DNA of 64,000 bases. Source: Capra hircus (Eukaryota; Chordata; Mammalia; Artiodactyla; Bovidae). The translations under genes and the position numbers were made by a program. Every line of letters starts with the position of its first letter. Within the stretch, counting starts at the first letter, position 1. The notes beneath the pieces are model-generated. The model was not told the DNA's origin, searched no databases, and saw only the letters and a list, made by a program, of their open reading frames with translations. Shown piece after piece: positions 21,141-31,739 of the stretch. The stretch lies in NCBI RefSeq assembly GCF_001704415.2, contig NC_030836.1:24774001-24838000 (forward strand). Reading direction: 5' to 3'.

Positions 21141-21325
21141 AGAAAGAGCCTGTGAAGTCACCCCTATCTCTGTCACATGTTGTCCAAGAGACCTTGGGAG
21201 AACAGCTTTTCCTCCTCTGCAAAATGGGTACAATAATCCTCTTAAGGACAATATCAAATTAGAAGAATGATCATATTTGAAGCACAGAGCACATTACCTG
21301 GTACACAGTAGTTACTCAATGCATG
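21141..21325 (+). repeat. right arm of local inverted duplication
   Basis: Inverted partner of 20663-20845. It ends 7 bp before the target repeat of the BovB at 21349. A transcript through both arms could fold into a long imperfect hairpin of about 180 bp. Confidence 0.85.
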
Positions 21326-21348
21326 TTAGCTAGCAGTGGTGGAATGGT

Positions 21349-22005
21349 CCAGTTCCAGTTCAGTTCAGTCACTCAGTTGTGTCCGACTCTTTGCGACCCC
21401 ATGAATCTCAGCATGCCAGGCCTCCCTGTCCATCACCAACTCCCCGAGTTCCCTCAGACTCACGTCCATCGAGTCAGTGATGCCATCCAGCCATCTCATC
21501 CATCCTCTGTCGTCCCCTTCTCCTCCTGCCCCCAATCCCTCCCAGCATCAGAGTCTTTTCCAATGTGTCAACTCTTCGCATGAGGTGTCCAAAGTACTGG
21601 AGTTTCAGCTTTAGCATCATTCCCTCCAGAGAAATCCCAGGGCTGATCTCCTTCAGAATGGATTGGTTGGATCTCCTAGCAGTCCAAGGGACTCTCAAGA
21701 GTCTTCTCCAACACCACGGTTCAAAAGCATCAATTCTTCAGCGCTCAGCCTTCTTCACAGTCCAAATCTCACATCCATATATGACCACAGGAAAAACCAT
21801 AGCCTTGACTAGACGGACCTTAGTCAGCAAAGTAATGTCTCTGCTTTTGAATATGCTATCTAGGTTGGTCATAACTTTTCTTCCAAGGAGTAAGCGTCTT
21901 TTAATTTCGTGGCTGCAATCACCATCTGCAGTGATTTTGGAGCCCCCCAAAATAAAGTCTGACACTGTTTCCACTGTTTCCCCATCTATTTCCCATGAAG
22001 CGATG
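21349..22005 (-). mobile_element. BovB LINE 3' part
   Basis: Reverse BovB from the CAGTT-repeat terminus to 'tttcccatgaagcgatg', including the C-terminal RT region. Target repeats of 16 bp, 'gcagtggtggaatggt' (21333-21348) and 'gcagtggtggagtggt' (22006-22021). Confidence 0.95.
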
Positions 22006-22021
22006 GCAGTGGTGGAGTGGT

Positions 22022-23599
22022 AGGGAAATAGTAACATTACTACTTGGAAGTAACTGTAGAGGCTGGATTCTCAAGTGAAAGAGGAATAAACTTCTGTTTC
22101 CTTTTAACTATTGGCTTTAGGTTCTCTTTGTTACACAAAGTAACAAAGACTTATTTTAAGCCCTAATGGAGCATGTTAAATGAATATTCTGAATATTTAA
22201 ATACCAGAAGAGTTACATTTATACTAAGGTAAGAATTATGTGCAAAATATATGCCCATCCATGCAAAATTTGGAAGGGTAAAGGACTATACAAGGTGAGG
22301 GGCTTATAAGAGAGATAATTTTCGCATTGACATTTCCTCTTGTTGTCTGTATATTTCAATAAAAAGTTGTCTCACAAGAGGAAAATAAGAAAATGTCCCT
22401 GAGATTGAATACATTTTGATCATGTTTTCGTATCAGAAGAGGGGCCTGTATGCCTGAATCCTCCTTCAGCTGCACATCCTCTGAGAGAATTAAAAAAGAA
22501 AACAAAGACAGAAGGGACAGGTCTGCCTCAGTGAGACACTCTCTGCACAGAGCTGAGAAGTGAGGCTCCTTCAGGGCTGAATGTCGCAACGCCCACCTGA
22601 ATGCCCCCAACAGGGAGGCAGGGAACACTGTCAGTGGGACCAGTCCACAGGGACACTGAGACCTGGGCCTTCACTCTGAGACGTGCACCCCAGGGTATCC
22701 GACCTCCTGCCTCCCCTGGTGACCAGCTGCCATGTAGCCTGAAGACTGGTTTTCTGAACCAAAGCTCCTCCTCACAGCACCCTTAGACAAATGTTAGCCA
22801 AACATCTGAGACTTCATGCCAGTGAAACTTCCTAACACAGGGAGTTAGGAAGGTTGCCTCCAGGGGTCTTGTCCATGGGGTAAGAAGGTGCAGGCTTTTA
22901 TACGGTGCATGTTTCTGCTACCAGTATTGGTGAGAAGTAGACTCCCGATTCCACACCCCCACGTTCCAGAGAAAGGCCCACATCGCAAAGGTCTCCCACC
23001 ACGGGGACTCCTCAACCTCAGCTAACCTTCTTCTCCAGCATGGCTCATTGTCAACACCTCTCAAAACAAGAGGCATGGTTTCCGCATGACTAACAACAGA
23101 TCACAGGCCTCGCTTGCTCAGCCTGAACCCTTCTTCTGTTTCACTTGGCCTGACTGTTGACAGGCTGTGAAAGAAGCATATTCCATTTCTGCTAGAGTGG
23201 TTTGGGGTTGGTATACTCGGCAGAGCCTGAATGTTTCTGATGATGTGAGACACGCAGTAGGGAAGAGATTCCACCTGGAAGATGAGCCCGCTGTGTGCCC
23301 TGGACACTGCAGTTCTGGATAATAATTGTAGAACACGCAGAAGCCTTTAAGGCATTAACAGGAAGGAGCACCATCTCCTGGAGAAGTTGCTAGAGTTAAA
23401 GTGGCTTAAGAAAATTTGGGAGTGGTGTGCTGGGGCTTCCCAATATGAAATTCAGATCTTTAAGTAAAAAATCCCAGGATTAGAATGGAGGCTGGACATT
23501 TTCCCTGACCTTTCCAAGTGCTGGTTTCCAAGGCCTGGCCCTTTTAGGCCCAGCCCCCACCACGCCAGAGCTGACATCAGCTCACCCATAGCCGGCAGC
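22022..23599. other. long unique stretch, no gene recognised
   Basis: No repeats recognised. AT-rich to 22540, GC-richer afterwards. Short overlapping minus-strand frames at 23101-23374 share DNA in three frames and have no motif. Confidence 0.4.
22126..22148. repeat. perfect 9-bp palindromic hairpin
   Basis: 'ctttgttac' and 'gtaacaaag' separated by 'acaaa'. It also carries SOX-like CTTTGT/ACAAAG words. Small and possibly chance. Confidence 0.7.
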
Positions 23600-23760
23600 T
23601 CTGGGAGCTCTGACTTGCTGGATCAATGAAAACATCAACCTTGCCAGACATGTCTGCTCCACTCCAAGCCCGCCGTGGAGCCAGGGGTTCAGGCTCACTG
23701 CTGGACCATCTGTCATTAGGCGCTGCTGTTAATTGCTGTGCTAATGAACAAGGTTTGGAT
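23600..23760. promoter_or_regulatory. candidate conserved regulatory element
   Basis: Repeat-free, motif-dense DNA: a p53-half-site match 'agacatgtct' (23646-23655) and homeodomain/HNF-like words in 'ctgttaattgctgtgctaat' (23726-23745). Inference; conservation not visible here. Confidence 0.2.
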
Positions 23761-24019
23761 TGGAGGCACGGAATGCATATGCAGATTTAGACACAGTTCC
23801 CAGATACTGGGTCCTGTCTCCTGATAGCCTGGCAGTCTCCAAGATGCAGAGGCTGAGGTGGCCGAGTCACATCATGGGTCACACACAGTGCAATACCCAG
23901 CAGCAGGTTCTCCAAACTGCATGTGTTGGGAATTTTTCAAATAGGCGCTCCTTCATCCATGCATCCATCTTTCCACTCAGCCATCATTGGCTTTGTGGTG
24001 GACACTGTGCCAAATGACA

Positions 24020-24205
24020 AGACTCTAGGGCTGACAGGGACTCAGTCCCTGCTGCCAGGGAAGGGCAGTCTAGCAGGGAGATAGACAGCTGGACAAAAAC
24101 AGCAAATACATCATGGCAAGAGCTGGGACAGAGGTCAGCCTGGGGGCTGGGGAAACACAGAGGAGGGCTTGGAGTATCAAGGAAGACTTCCTGGAGGAGG
24201 AGAGA
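24020..24205 (-). repeat. L2-related repeat
   Basis: 'gacagctggacaaaaacagc' and 'aaggaagacttcctggagga' follow the reverse L2 3'-repeat pattern. Confidence 0.5.
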
Positions 24206-24207
24206 AT

Positions 24208-24823
24208 CAGTTCATTTCACTCGTTCAGTCATGTCTGACTCTTCGCAACCCCATGGACTGCAGCACGCCAGGCCTCCCTGTCCATCACCAACTCCCAGAG
24301 TTTACTTAAACTCATGTCCATTGAGTCGGTGATGCCATCCAACCATCTCATCCTCTGTCATCCCCTTCTCCTCCTGCCCACAATCTTTCCCAGCATCAGG
24401 ATCTTTTCAAATGAATCAACTCTTCGCATCAGGTGGTCAAACTATTGGTATTTCAGCTTCAACATCAGTCCTTCCAGTGAACACCCAGGACTGATCTCCT
24501 TTAACATGGACTGGTTGGATCTCCTTCCAGTCCAAGGGACTCTCAAGAGTCTTCTCCAACAGTTCAAAAAGCATCAGTTCTTTGGTGCTCAGCTTTCTTT
24601 ATCATCCAACTCTCACATCTACACCCGACTACTAGAAATACCATAGCCTTGACTAGATGGACCTTTGTTGGCAAAGTAATGTCTCTGCTTTTTAATATCC
24701 TATCTAGGTTGGTCATAATTTTCCTTTCAAGGAGTAAGCATCTTTTAATTTCATGGCTGCAGTCACCATCTGCAGTGATTTTGGAGCCCCCAAAATAAAG
24801 TCTGACACTGTTTCCACTGTTTG
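24208..24823 (-). mobile_element. BovB LINE 3' part
   Basis: Reverse BovB from 'tcactcgttcagtcatgtct' to 'tgacactgtttccactgttt'. No clear target duplication seen. Confidence 0.92.
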
Positions 24824-24884
24824 CCTGAGCCAAATTGTAAAGAAGGAGCAGAAATAATCCATGAAAAGAATGCAGGAGAGCATT

Positions 24885-24946
24885 GCAGACAGAGGGACTG
24901 CAGAGACAGAGGGACTGCAGACAGAGGGACTGCAGACAGAGGGAAA
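24885..24946. repeat. 15-bp tandem repeat, about 4 copies
   Basis: Units of 'gcagacagagggact', one of them 17 bp (24900-24916, 'gcagagacagagggact'). The 15-bp period keeps frames open (repeated RDC/TEG peptide words), which explains the short plus-strand frames here. Confidence 0.85.
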
Positions 24947-25329
24947 AGAGAACAGAGATGCCTGAAGACGCGCAGGGAGCTGGGGAGAGCCCAAGTGTGC
25001 GATGGAGGCGGGGAAGGCACCAAGGGGACAGAGTGAGAATGCCAGAGGGAGATGCGGGCAGATGGAGAGGAGCCCTGAAGCACAGTTACTCTGCAAACTC
25101 TGACTAGGCTTTTGCACTGTACAAGGAATAGAACTAAGTCAATGTGGGGCCCTGCCCTCAGGGGACCTGAGCCAGGGACATAGGCAGTGGCTCAGAGTGG
25201 TTTGGAAGAAGAAGAAATGGCAGCTGACTGAGTTAGAGATCTTGCTGTCGAGGAAGCCAGAGCTGGGCCTCCAGTTTCAGGAAGAACTTGGTCAGGTGAG
25301 TCAGCATTAGGGGCCAGCACTTTGCACAA
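24947..25329. other. unique GC-rich sequence
   Basis: No repeat or exon recognised. The Ser/Pro-rich minus-strand frames are complements of the purine-rich tract. Confidence 0.4.
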
Positions 25330-25475
25330 CTGACTCATCAAATCAGCGGGGCCATGCTATCCTCCTATTCTCCAGGTGAGGAGACTGAGACCCGGGGAGC
25401 TTAAATAGTTTGGTGGCTGGCAAGTGGTGTGGCCGGGATTCGGACCTCTGGTGTGCCTGACTCTGGACCCTACCC
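25330..25475 (-). repeat. MIR SINE
   Basis: 'gtgaggagactgagacccgg' and 'gtggccgggattcggacctc' in reverse MIR order. Confidence 0.75.
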
Positions 25476-25629
25476 ATGCCACTTTCCAAGGTCTTCCTGG
25501 AAGAAGGAACAGCATGAGCCAGCATGCGGGGAGATAAACGGAAGGCACATGGGGGACCAGTCAGGAGAAGAGAGGTATGTGAAGGAGGAGACTGGGGCCT
25601 TGGGTATATGGGTGGTGGTCTCCCAGAGC

Positions 25630-25790
25630 AGCCCAGGCTTGAGCTTTGGAGTCCCAATGATGCACACTATCTTGGCCTCAGTTTCCTAACTGGAAAAAGG
25701 GACCTCACATCTGCTTCCTGTGGTTGTCATCAGAATTCAGTGAGATAGTGCAAGTGCTTGGGACACGGCCCCCAGCCTTGCTCATCCTCA
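25630..25790 (+). repeat. MIR SINE
   Basis: 'ggcctcagtttcctaactgg', then 'attcagtgagatagtgcaag', in forward MIR order. Confidence 0.7.
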
Positions 25791-26055
25791 AACATGAACG
25801 ACTGATTATTTTAATCAATGGTCAGTATTACTCTCAATAACAACGTTAGTAAGATCCCGGAAGTAGGCTGGGGTCAGCGCATGGGAATCTTTGAGCACCA
25901 GCTCAGAAAGCGCTCTTGATCTTGTCGATGTTGAGTTATTGCAGAGAAAGCTTTTAAGTGCAGCTGACATGATGACTTAGAGCCTTGCCTCCCCTTCTAC
26001 AGAATAACACAACAGCTCTCCTCTTCAGAAGTTTCCTGGTTTTTTTCTTGCACAG

Positions 26056-26226
26056 GAAAACTGCACCACAGTGAAGAGAGGCCCTTTCGACAACTGCAAA
26101 TGTTGGTCTCGAGGTGCCTGTAGAGGTCTGAGTGACTGTCTGAAGGCTGGATGCAAGCCACAGGGAGCTTTAGAAGGGGCTTGTGGGCTCGTGGTGGGGT
26201 CCAGGGGACTCAGACACTCCCGCCTG
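26056..26226 (+). CDS. candidate exon, Cys-rich 57-codon frame
   Basis: A strong acceptor-like tract (T-rich, '...tttcttgcacag', AG at 26054-26055) opens a frame that runs 57 codons to a donor-like 'ctg|gtgaga' (GT at 26227), phase 0 at both ends. The frame continues open to 26364. The translated segment is Cys-rich: seven Cys in the first half, including a C-K-C pair and C-x5-C-x5-C-x4-C spacing. I do not recognise the family, and there is no start codon or signal peptide here, so it would have to be an internal exon. The frame length alone is not significant; chance remains likely. Confidence 0.18.
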
Positions 26227-26629
26227 GTGAGAAAGGGAAGAAGCTTGGGGTCACCACTGCTGGCCCCTTACTGCCAACTCTGTGACCCTCTGGAAGGTGT
26301 GAGGCAGCATCCCTTCAGCCATTTATCATCAAATCAGGAGCCTCTGGAGGCCACACTCCTGTAGCCATAGAAACAAGGCCCTCTCTGGACCACTTCTCCA
26401 TTAAAAAGGATGCACGGCCTCCTCTAGTGATGGCCGTGGCGATGGCTGAGGACAGGGAGGCCTCTGTGACTTCACTTCCAGCCTGCCCCCTCCCTCTCGT
26501 TGTTCTGGAGAAGGCTCTGTGAGGCTTTCAAGCTGCACAGCTGTTCCCCAAGAAAGGAGAGACGGATCTGGCATCTCCCCGGGCACCTGCACACCCTGGA
26601 GCAACCCTACTCCCTCATGACCTGTCTGT
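26227..26629. other. unique sequence, nothing recognised
   Basis: Continuation of the 26056 frame to 26364, then GC-rich unique DNA. No repeat recognised. Confidence 0.35.
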
Positions 26630-26760
26630 GAAGCAGACCTCATCTTCACTCTACAAATAGAGAAATGAGACCCATAGAGGGCAGACAACTTGTCCAAGCC
26701 ACACAGTAAGTGGCCAGTCAGGCTGGATCCAAAGCCCCCTTAGTCTGATCTGTAAAACCC
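26630..26760 (-). repeat. MIR SINE
   Basis: 'caaatagagaaatgagaccc', 'cacacagtaagtggccagtc'. Reverse MIR. Confidence 0.75.
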
Positions 26761-26879
26761 TGGTTTTAATCTGCATTCTGCCTCTCAGAGCAGAGGGTGG
26801 GAGAGATGAAAGTTGGCTAAAGCTCTTCAGAAAAGGGACTAAATGTTATTGGCCAAAGGAAAAGTAGGATCCAGCTGAC

Positions 26880-27090
26880 CCCTGGCCCCAAGTCAGGCAG
26901 AGGGTCAGTCCTGGGTTTGCATCTCCCCTAGTGACCTTGGGCAAGTTCCTTAGCCTCCCTGATTTCTACCTCCTCATCTGGAGAATGGATCAGGGCAAGA
27001 GGGACCTACTTGTAGGATGGATGTAAAGATCAGAGATGAGACATTGAAGCCATGGCCTTCTATAAATGCTCACTGATGGCAGTTCTGACT
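26880..27090 (+). repeat. MIR SINE
   Basis: 'agtgaccttgggcaagttcc', 'tacctcctcatctggagaat', 'tctataaatgctcactgatg'. Forward MIR, nearly complete. Confidence 0.8.
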
Positions 27091-27104
27091 CACACAGATA
27101 GGAT

Positions 27105-27322
27105 GCACGTGTGTGTGCTAAGTTACTTCAGTCCTGTCTGACTCTGTGACCCTATGGACCATAGCCTGCCAGGCTCCTCTGTCCATCGGATTCTCCAGGC
27201 AAGAATACTGAAATGGGTTGGCATGCCCTCCTCCAGGGGATCTTCGCGACCCAGAGATCAAACCTGAATCTCTTATGTCTCCTGCATTGGCAGGAGACCA
27301 CTAGCGCCACTTGAGAAGCTCA
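27105..27322 (-). mobile_element. Bov-tA SINE
   Basis: Reverse Bov-tA with 11-bp target repeats 'acagataggat' (27094-27104) and 'acaggtaggat' (27323-27333). Confidence 0.92.
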
Positions 27323-27449
27323 ACAGGTAGGATAGGGGCTCCTCAAGTATCCCCACTAACATGTAAGATAAACTAAGAACGGAACTGAGCTGCACAGGAT
27401 GAAACTCTTCTGACAACTCCCTGACGACTGTTCTCAGAAGTGACCCTTT

Positions 27450-27640
27450 ATTGCTAAGCACTTCTGTACAATAGCTAATTTCCTTTTCGTCACAGCCCAG
27501 AGGGGTGAGTATTACCCTCCTGTGTTACAGGTGAGGATGCTGAGGCTCAGAGACTCAATAACCTGTCACCAGGTCAGCCAATTCCTCCTTGTTAGGTTCC
27601 AAAGCCCTGCTCTTCAGAGCTCTGCTCCCTGCTGCTCTGA
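27450..27640 (-). repeat. MIR SINE
   Basis: 'ttacaggtgaggatgctgag', 'gctcagagactcaataacct'. Reverse MIR. Confidence 0.7.
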
Positions 27641-27689
27641 TTCACTGCCCCTCCCCACAGCTGCCCAGGACCTGGACACTGGCCTCTGG

Positions 27690-27709
27690 GTTCCAGAAGG
27701 TTCCAGAAG
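27690..27709 (+). promoter_or_regulatory. perfect heat-shock-element match
   Basis: 'gttccagaaggttccagaag' contains TTC-nn-GAA-nn-TTC-nn-GAA (27691-27708), four alternating inverted pentamers, the preferred HSF1-type arrangement. It also reads as a 10-bp tandem duplication. No promoter recognised next to it, so function is unproven. Confidence 0.4.
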
Positions 27710-28024
27710 GAAGTCTTATCTCTACCTTCAGCCCTCACGTAGTCTTCTCAGGTCAGCCAGCAGCTGCACATGACTCAACCACCCCTTTTAGCCCAATGGC
27801 CATCACTGATCACCCCACGTGGCTGATCCAAGCTGAGGACTTCGTTAGGACATGGGGAGAAGCAGGATTCAGTTGAAGTCGTAGGTCCCAGGCCCATTGC
27901 TTCTCCCTGCCTCATCACCAAGTGGGTGCAGGACCCAGGCTTAGGTTTGTGGGGCCCAAATGAACCAGTAGGCAGGCACGTGGACCCCTTGAAGGGATTT
28001 CTCGGCTGGGCTCCCTTTCCCCTC
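27710..28024. other. unique sequence, nothing recognised
   Basis: No repeat or exon recognised. Confidence 0.35.
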
Positions 28025-28150
28025 CATCAAAGCAGTGCAGCGGCTACAATGAGGGCCGGGGGAGGCATAAAATCCCCATTTGCCACAATTAGCAGATGAG
28101 TAATGAAGTGGCCGTGGCAGCTGGCAGCAGGCTCGGCTCCCTGGAGGCCA
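28025..28150. promoter_or_regulatory. candidate conserved regulatory element
   Basis: Repeat-free, with homeodomain-like words in 'ccacaattagcagatgagta' followed by 'atgaagtggccgtggcagct'. Resembles enhancer-type DNA. Inference only. Confidence 0.2.
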
Positions 28151-29211
28151 CACCTCCCATGAGTGCACACAGAGAAAGAGATCGGAGGCACCTGGTACCC
28201 AAAATACCTGGAGACACCCCACTGGTTTCTCCTTCTCATCCTTCCTGAAACCCAGGCTGCCTTTGATGTTACTGAGAAGCTCATGTTCTCTGCAAGAGGC
28301 CTGTGCTTAGAATCTCCAAAAGCAGGGAGAAGCAACGGAGGGGGGCCCCCAAGAAGCAGAAAGGTGGAGAGAGAGGTGACAGAAAAGAAAAAAAAACCAT
28401 GTCTGCAAGGACCCTGGGGCAGAAAGGAGCTATTTTGTAAAGAAAAGCAAGACAGTGTGTCTGGAGTACAGAGTGAGGTGTGTGGACTGGGAAAGGGCTG
28501 GACGGGGTGGGCAGAGACCATCAGGGGGTTCCCATAAGCGACGGGGAAGATTCTGCCATAGGGTCGGCATCTCATGGCTTCTACCCTTCTGCACTGTCAA
28601 GTTCTTTGATGCCTTCCTAGATTTCAGCAGCATTTTGTCTTCATCCATAGATGGTCACACTTGCCTGAAAACAGGCTGATGCCAGCTTCCAGGCCACAGT
28701 CTGGTAAAATGCCCAGGCATGTTTGTTTATGGGCCCATCACAGGAAGAGGATTAGAGGCAGTCATATCCTTCCTGTGGTCCCTGTGATTAGGGGCTGCCT
28801 GAGTATGGAGGAACCCTAATTCTTTTAGCCCCCCTTCCAGAAACCCGCTGCCTCCTCAGATTCAGCCAAGAAAGGACTTCAGGGCCCTCAGGCCAAAGAG
28901 AAAAGTTGAAAAAAGTCTCAGCCATGGAGAAAGTGCTATTCCCTCAAGATGCTTCCGCCCTGCTCAGTTCATCAAATCTGCTTTATGGAGCACAAAAGGA
29001 AAACACAACCCTCATTAGCACGTTCGTGCTGCAGCTGAACTCTCCACAGTGCGTCCTGCTTCTGCATCCCCAGAGAAAGCCCGGCCGGTGTGTGTGGGAA
29101 TCAACACTTGGCTTGTGCTCACGCAGTTTTCCTTATTGCCTCTGAGGAGCTATTTGCTAAAGGATATTCTCCTCCAGGTCTGATCCTCAGCAAACTCCCG
29201 TGGCCAGGCTG
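28151..29211. other. unique sequence, no gene recognised
   Basis: Frames on both strands (minus 28027-28575 with 182 codons; plus 28163-28537 with 124 codons) oppose each other over the same DNA. Neither has recognisable domains, and the longer spans the candidate regulatory block. An A-rich patch lies at 28383-28397. Confidence 0.4.
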
Positions 29212-29258
29212 TGCTGTGCTGTACTTTGCTGAGTCGCTCAGTCGTGTCCAGCTCTTTG
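29212..29258 (-). repeat. Bov SINE 3' stub
   Basis: 'gctgagtcgctcagtcgtgt' is the reverse terminal Bov-A sequence, only about 45 bp. Confidence 0.7.
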
Positions 29259-29349
29259 CTCGGTCTGGTTAAATGAGTTGGGAGGGATGACATGGGGCAT
29301 GGATGTGCTAGGCTGGCTCACAGATGAGACAGGTGCAGCCAGGGAACGT

Positions 29350-29497
29350 GAAAGGGTTAGTCATTCAGTCAGGGCCAACTCTTTGTGACCTCATGGACTA
29401 TAGCCAGCCAGGTTCCTCTGTCCATGGCATTCTCCAGGCAAGAATACAGGAGTGGATTGCCATTTCCTTCTCCAGGGGATCTTCCCAACCCAAGACA
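29350..29497 (-). mobile_element. Bov-tA SINE, head lost
   Basis: Reverse Bov-A body from 'gggttagtcattcagtcagg' to 'ggggatcttcccaacccaag'. Most of the tRNA head is missing. Confidence 0.85.
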
Positions 29498-29534
29498 GGG
29501 AAAGCCTTTCTGAATGCCAGACCAGGAAAGGGAT

Positions 29535-29800
29535 CATTTTGCATTTCTTCATTCATTCAGCAGTTACTTATGGAGTGCCCACTCCCTGTTAAGAGAGACA
29601 GCAGGGTATAATGGGGATTAGTGGGGATTCAAGAGCTACATGATTAGGCTTCAAATGCTGGCTCTACCATCAGCAATACTAAAATTACTTTTACCCACTG
29701 GTCCTAATTGGTTTTGTCACCTGTGAAGGCTGCTGGGCTACCAGAGCGGTGGACACAAAACCATGGTTGAGAACCACTCTTTTAGCTTTCCTCTCTAGCA
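29535..29800. repeat. L2 end, MIR and MER5-like remnants
   Basis: 'ttcattcattcagcagttac' is a reverse L2 end. 'caaatgctggctctaccatc' is MIR-like. 'tggttgagaaccactctttt' resembles a MER5 terminus. Boundaries uncertain. Confidence 0.4.
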
Positions 29801-29964
29801 GTTTGGTGTATCATTGGAATAAGCGGTCACGAGCCTCATCCACCTCTGCGGGCTTGGCCTGGAATCCTGGGACGATTCCCAGTCCTCCGGTGCTTAGTCA
29901 CCTCCTCCTTGCAGGGTTGAAGGTCATTCAACCGCTGATTGGCAGGCATGACACAGGTGAGTTT

Positions 29965-30170
29965 GGAATGCATAATAGTGATCTAAGTGCCAGGCACCGA
30001 TGGGTGATTTGGGGGCACTGTTTTACTTCCTGCTCTCAGAAATTCTGCAAGCAGGTATCATTATTCCCACTTAGAAGATGGAGACACTGACCCTCGAAGA
30101 GATCTGGTGATGTGCCCAAGGACACGTGAGTGCTCAAGGCCAGAACCAGAATGCCCTGAATCAGAGCAGA
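29965..30170 (-). repeat. MIR SINE
   Basis: 'gatctaagtgccaggcaccg', 'cacttagaagatggagacac'. Reverse MIR. Confidence 0.65.
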
Positions 30171-30839
30171 TTCCACACAAAGAGCCCTGGGCCAGGGCAC
30201 ACTCCCACTTGGTTCACACTTCTTTCAGTGCTAGGGTGGTGGAGACATGCAGCTCTGTGGTGACCACACAATGTCCATGGGCAGCAGAGAAAGTGGAGTG
30301 TGGGGGCCAGAGGCAGAGAATTATTAGCCACGAGCCCTTCTGTGATTTTCTCACCGATCCCAATTTATTGTCTTCTGCAAAAACCCACGGGAATTTTCAC
30401 CTTTCAAACAGATAACTTCACCAGCACTGCATCCTTCTCCTTTATACACGAATTTCTAGCATTTACCCATGAACTCTACTGTTAACAGATATACTTGAGG
30501 CGTGATGAGGGGTGACCTGAGTCTGCTTTCCATCCTCTCTGAGCCTCATATTGTTACCTGAGTGTGAAATATGCCAGGTCAGCAAGTGGCCATTGAGTTT
30601 TTTCTCAGTCCCCATTTTTCCTGCCCTCTTCCTCCAGAGGTCACTGATGAACAGTCAGAGGGACCAAAATGGAGCCAGCCAAGACTAGCAGTGGGCTCCA
30701 TCACCTTCTCTGCTCGCCCTGCCCCACAACATCAGTCAAGGGAAGACAAAACTGCAATCAGATGCGCTTGGTTTGCTTTTCCACTGGGATGAGCTGTGGT
30801 GGAGCAGGATTAACCCAGGTGTGCAAATTAGCAAAGCTC
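30171..30839. other. unique sequence, nothing recognised
   Basis: No family or exon recognised. The open frame starting 30669 runs into BovB. Confidence 0.4.
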
Positions 30840-31377
30840 ATTGGAAGAAAAGTTATGACCAACCTAGATAGCATATTCAAAAGCAGAGACATTACTTTGC
30901 CAACAAAGGTCCGTCTAGTCGAGGCTATGGTTTTTCCAGTGATCATGTATGGATGTGAGAGTTGGACTGTGAAGAAAGCTGAGCACCGAAGAATTGATGC
31001 TTTTGAACTGTGGTGTTGGAGAAGGAAGACTCTTGAGAGTCCCATGGACTGCAAAGAGATCCAACCAGTCCATTCTAATGGAGATCAGTCCTGGGTGTCC
31101 TTTGAAAGGAATGATGCTGAAGCTGAAACTCCAGTACTTTGGCCACCTCATGAGAAGAGTTGACTCATTGGAAAAGACTCTGATGCTGGGAGGGATTGGG
31201 GGCAGGAGGAAAAGGGGATGACAGAGGATGAGATGGCTGGATGGCATCACCGACTCGATGGACGCGAGTTTGCGTCAACTCCAGGAGATGGTGATGGACA
31301 GGGAGGCCTGGCGTGCTGCGATTCATGGGGTTGCAAAGAGTCAGACATGACTGAGCAACTGAACTGAACTGAACTGT
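30840..31377 (+). mobile_element. BovB LINE 3' part
   Basis: Forward BovB from 'ttggaagaaaagttatgacc' to the 'gaactgaactgaactg' end. The 164-codon frame 30669-31163 and its antisense partner are element-derived. Confidence 0.93.
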
Positions 31378-31739
31378 CAGGCTGAAAAGAAAACAGCCAC
31401 AAAAGGGTCCCCAACTTTCATGACCTCTTTCATCCACAACTGAGAACAGCTGGTTTGGTTTTCTGCCCAAGGTGTTGTTAACAAGGATAGCAATTTCTGG
31501 ACTCTGGGGAGTGGTTAACAAAGGCAGAAGTTTGTTTGGTATCATGGGGCTCAAACTGTGACACCATATCACTGGCTAAGGAGAAGGCATGCCGCCTTTT
31601 TCTCGGCAGCAAAAAGAAGAAAGTTCCCCAGTGACGTGGTGGCAGCCACTGAGCTCTGCGCCTCCCTTAGAGATCTCATACAACCCATATGATCTCGGTC
31701 TTTAAATCCATAGACTGGACACACATGGGTAACACCCTA
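31378..31739. other. unique sequence, nothing recognised
   Basis: No recognised feature. Confidence 0.35.

Noticed and set aside
24713..25117. Ser/Pro/Val-rich repeated peptide on the minus strand
   Set aside because: It is the complement of the 15-bp tandem repeat at 24885-24946 plus BovB.
28027..28575. 182-codon minus-strand open frame
   Set aside because: It opposes a 124-codon plus-strand frame over the same bases and has no domain or splice support that I could identify.
30669..31163. 164-codon open frame
   Set aside because: The second half is BovB, and the first half has no start or splice support.
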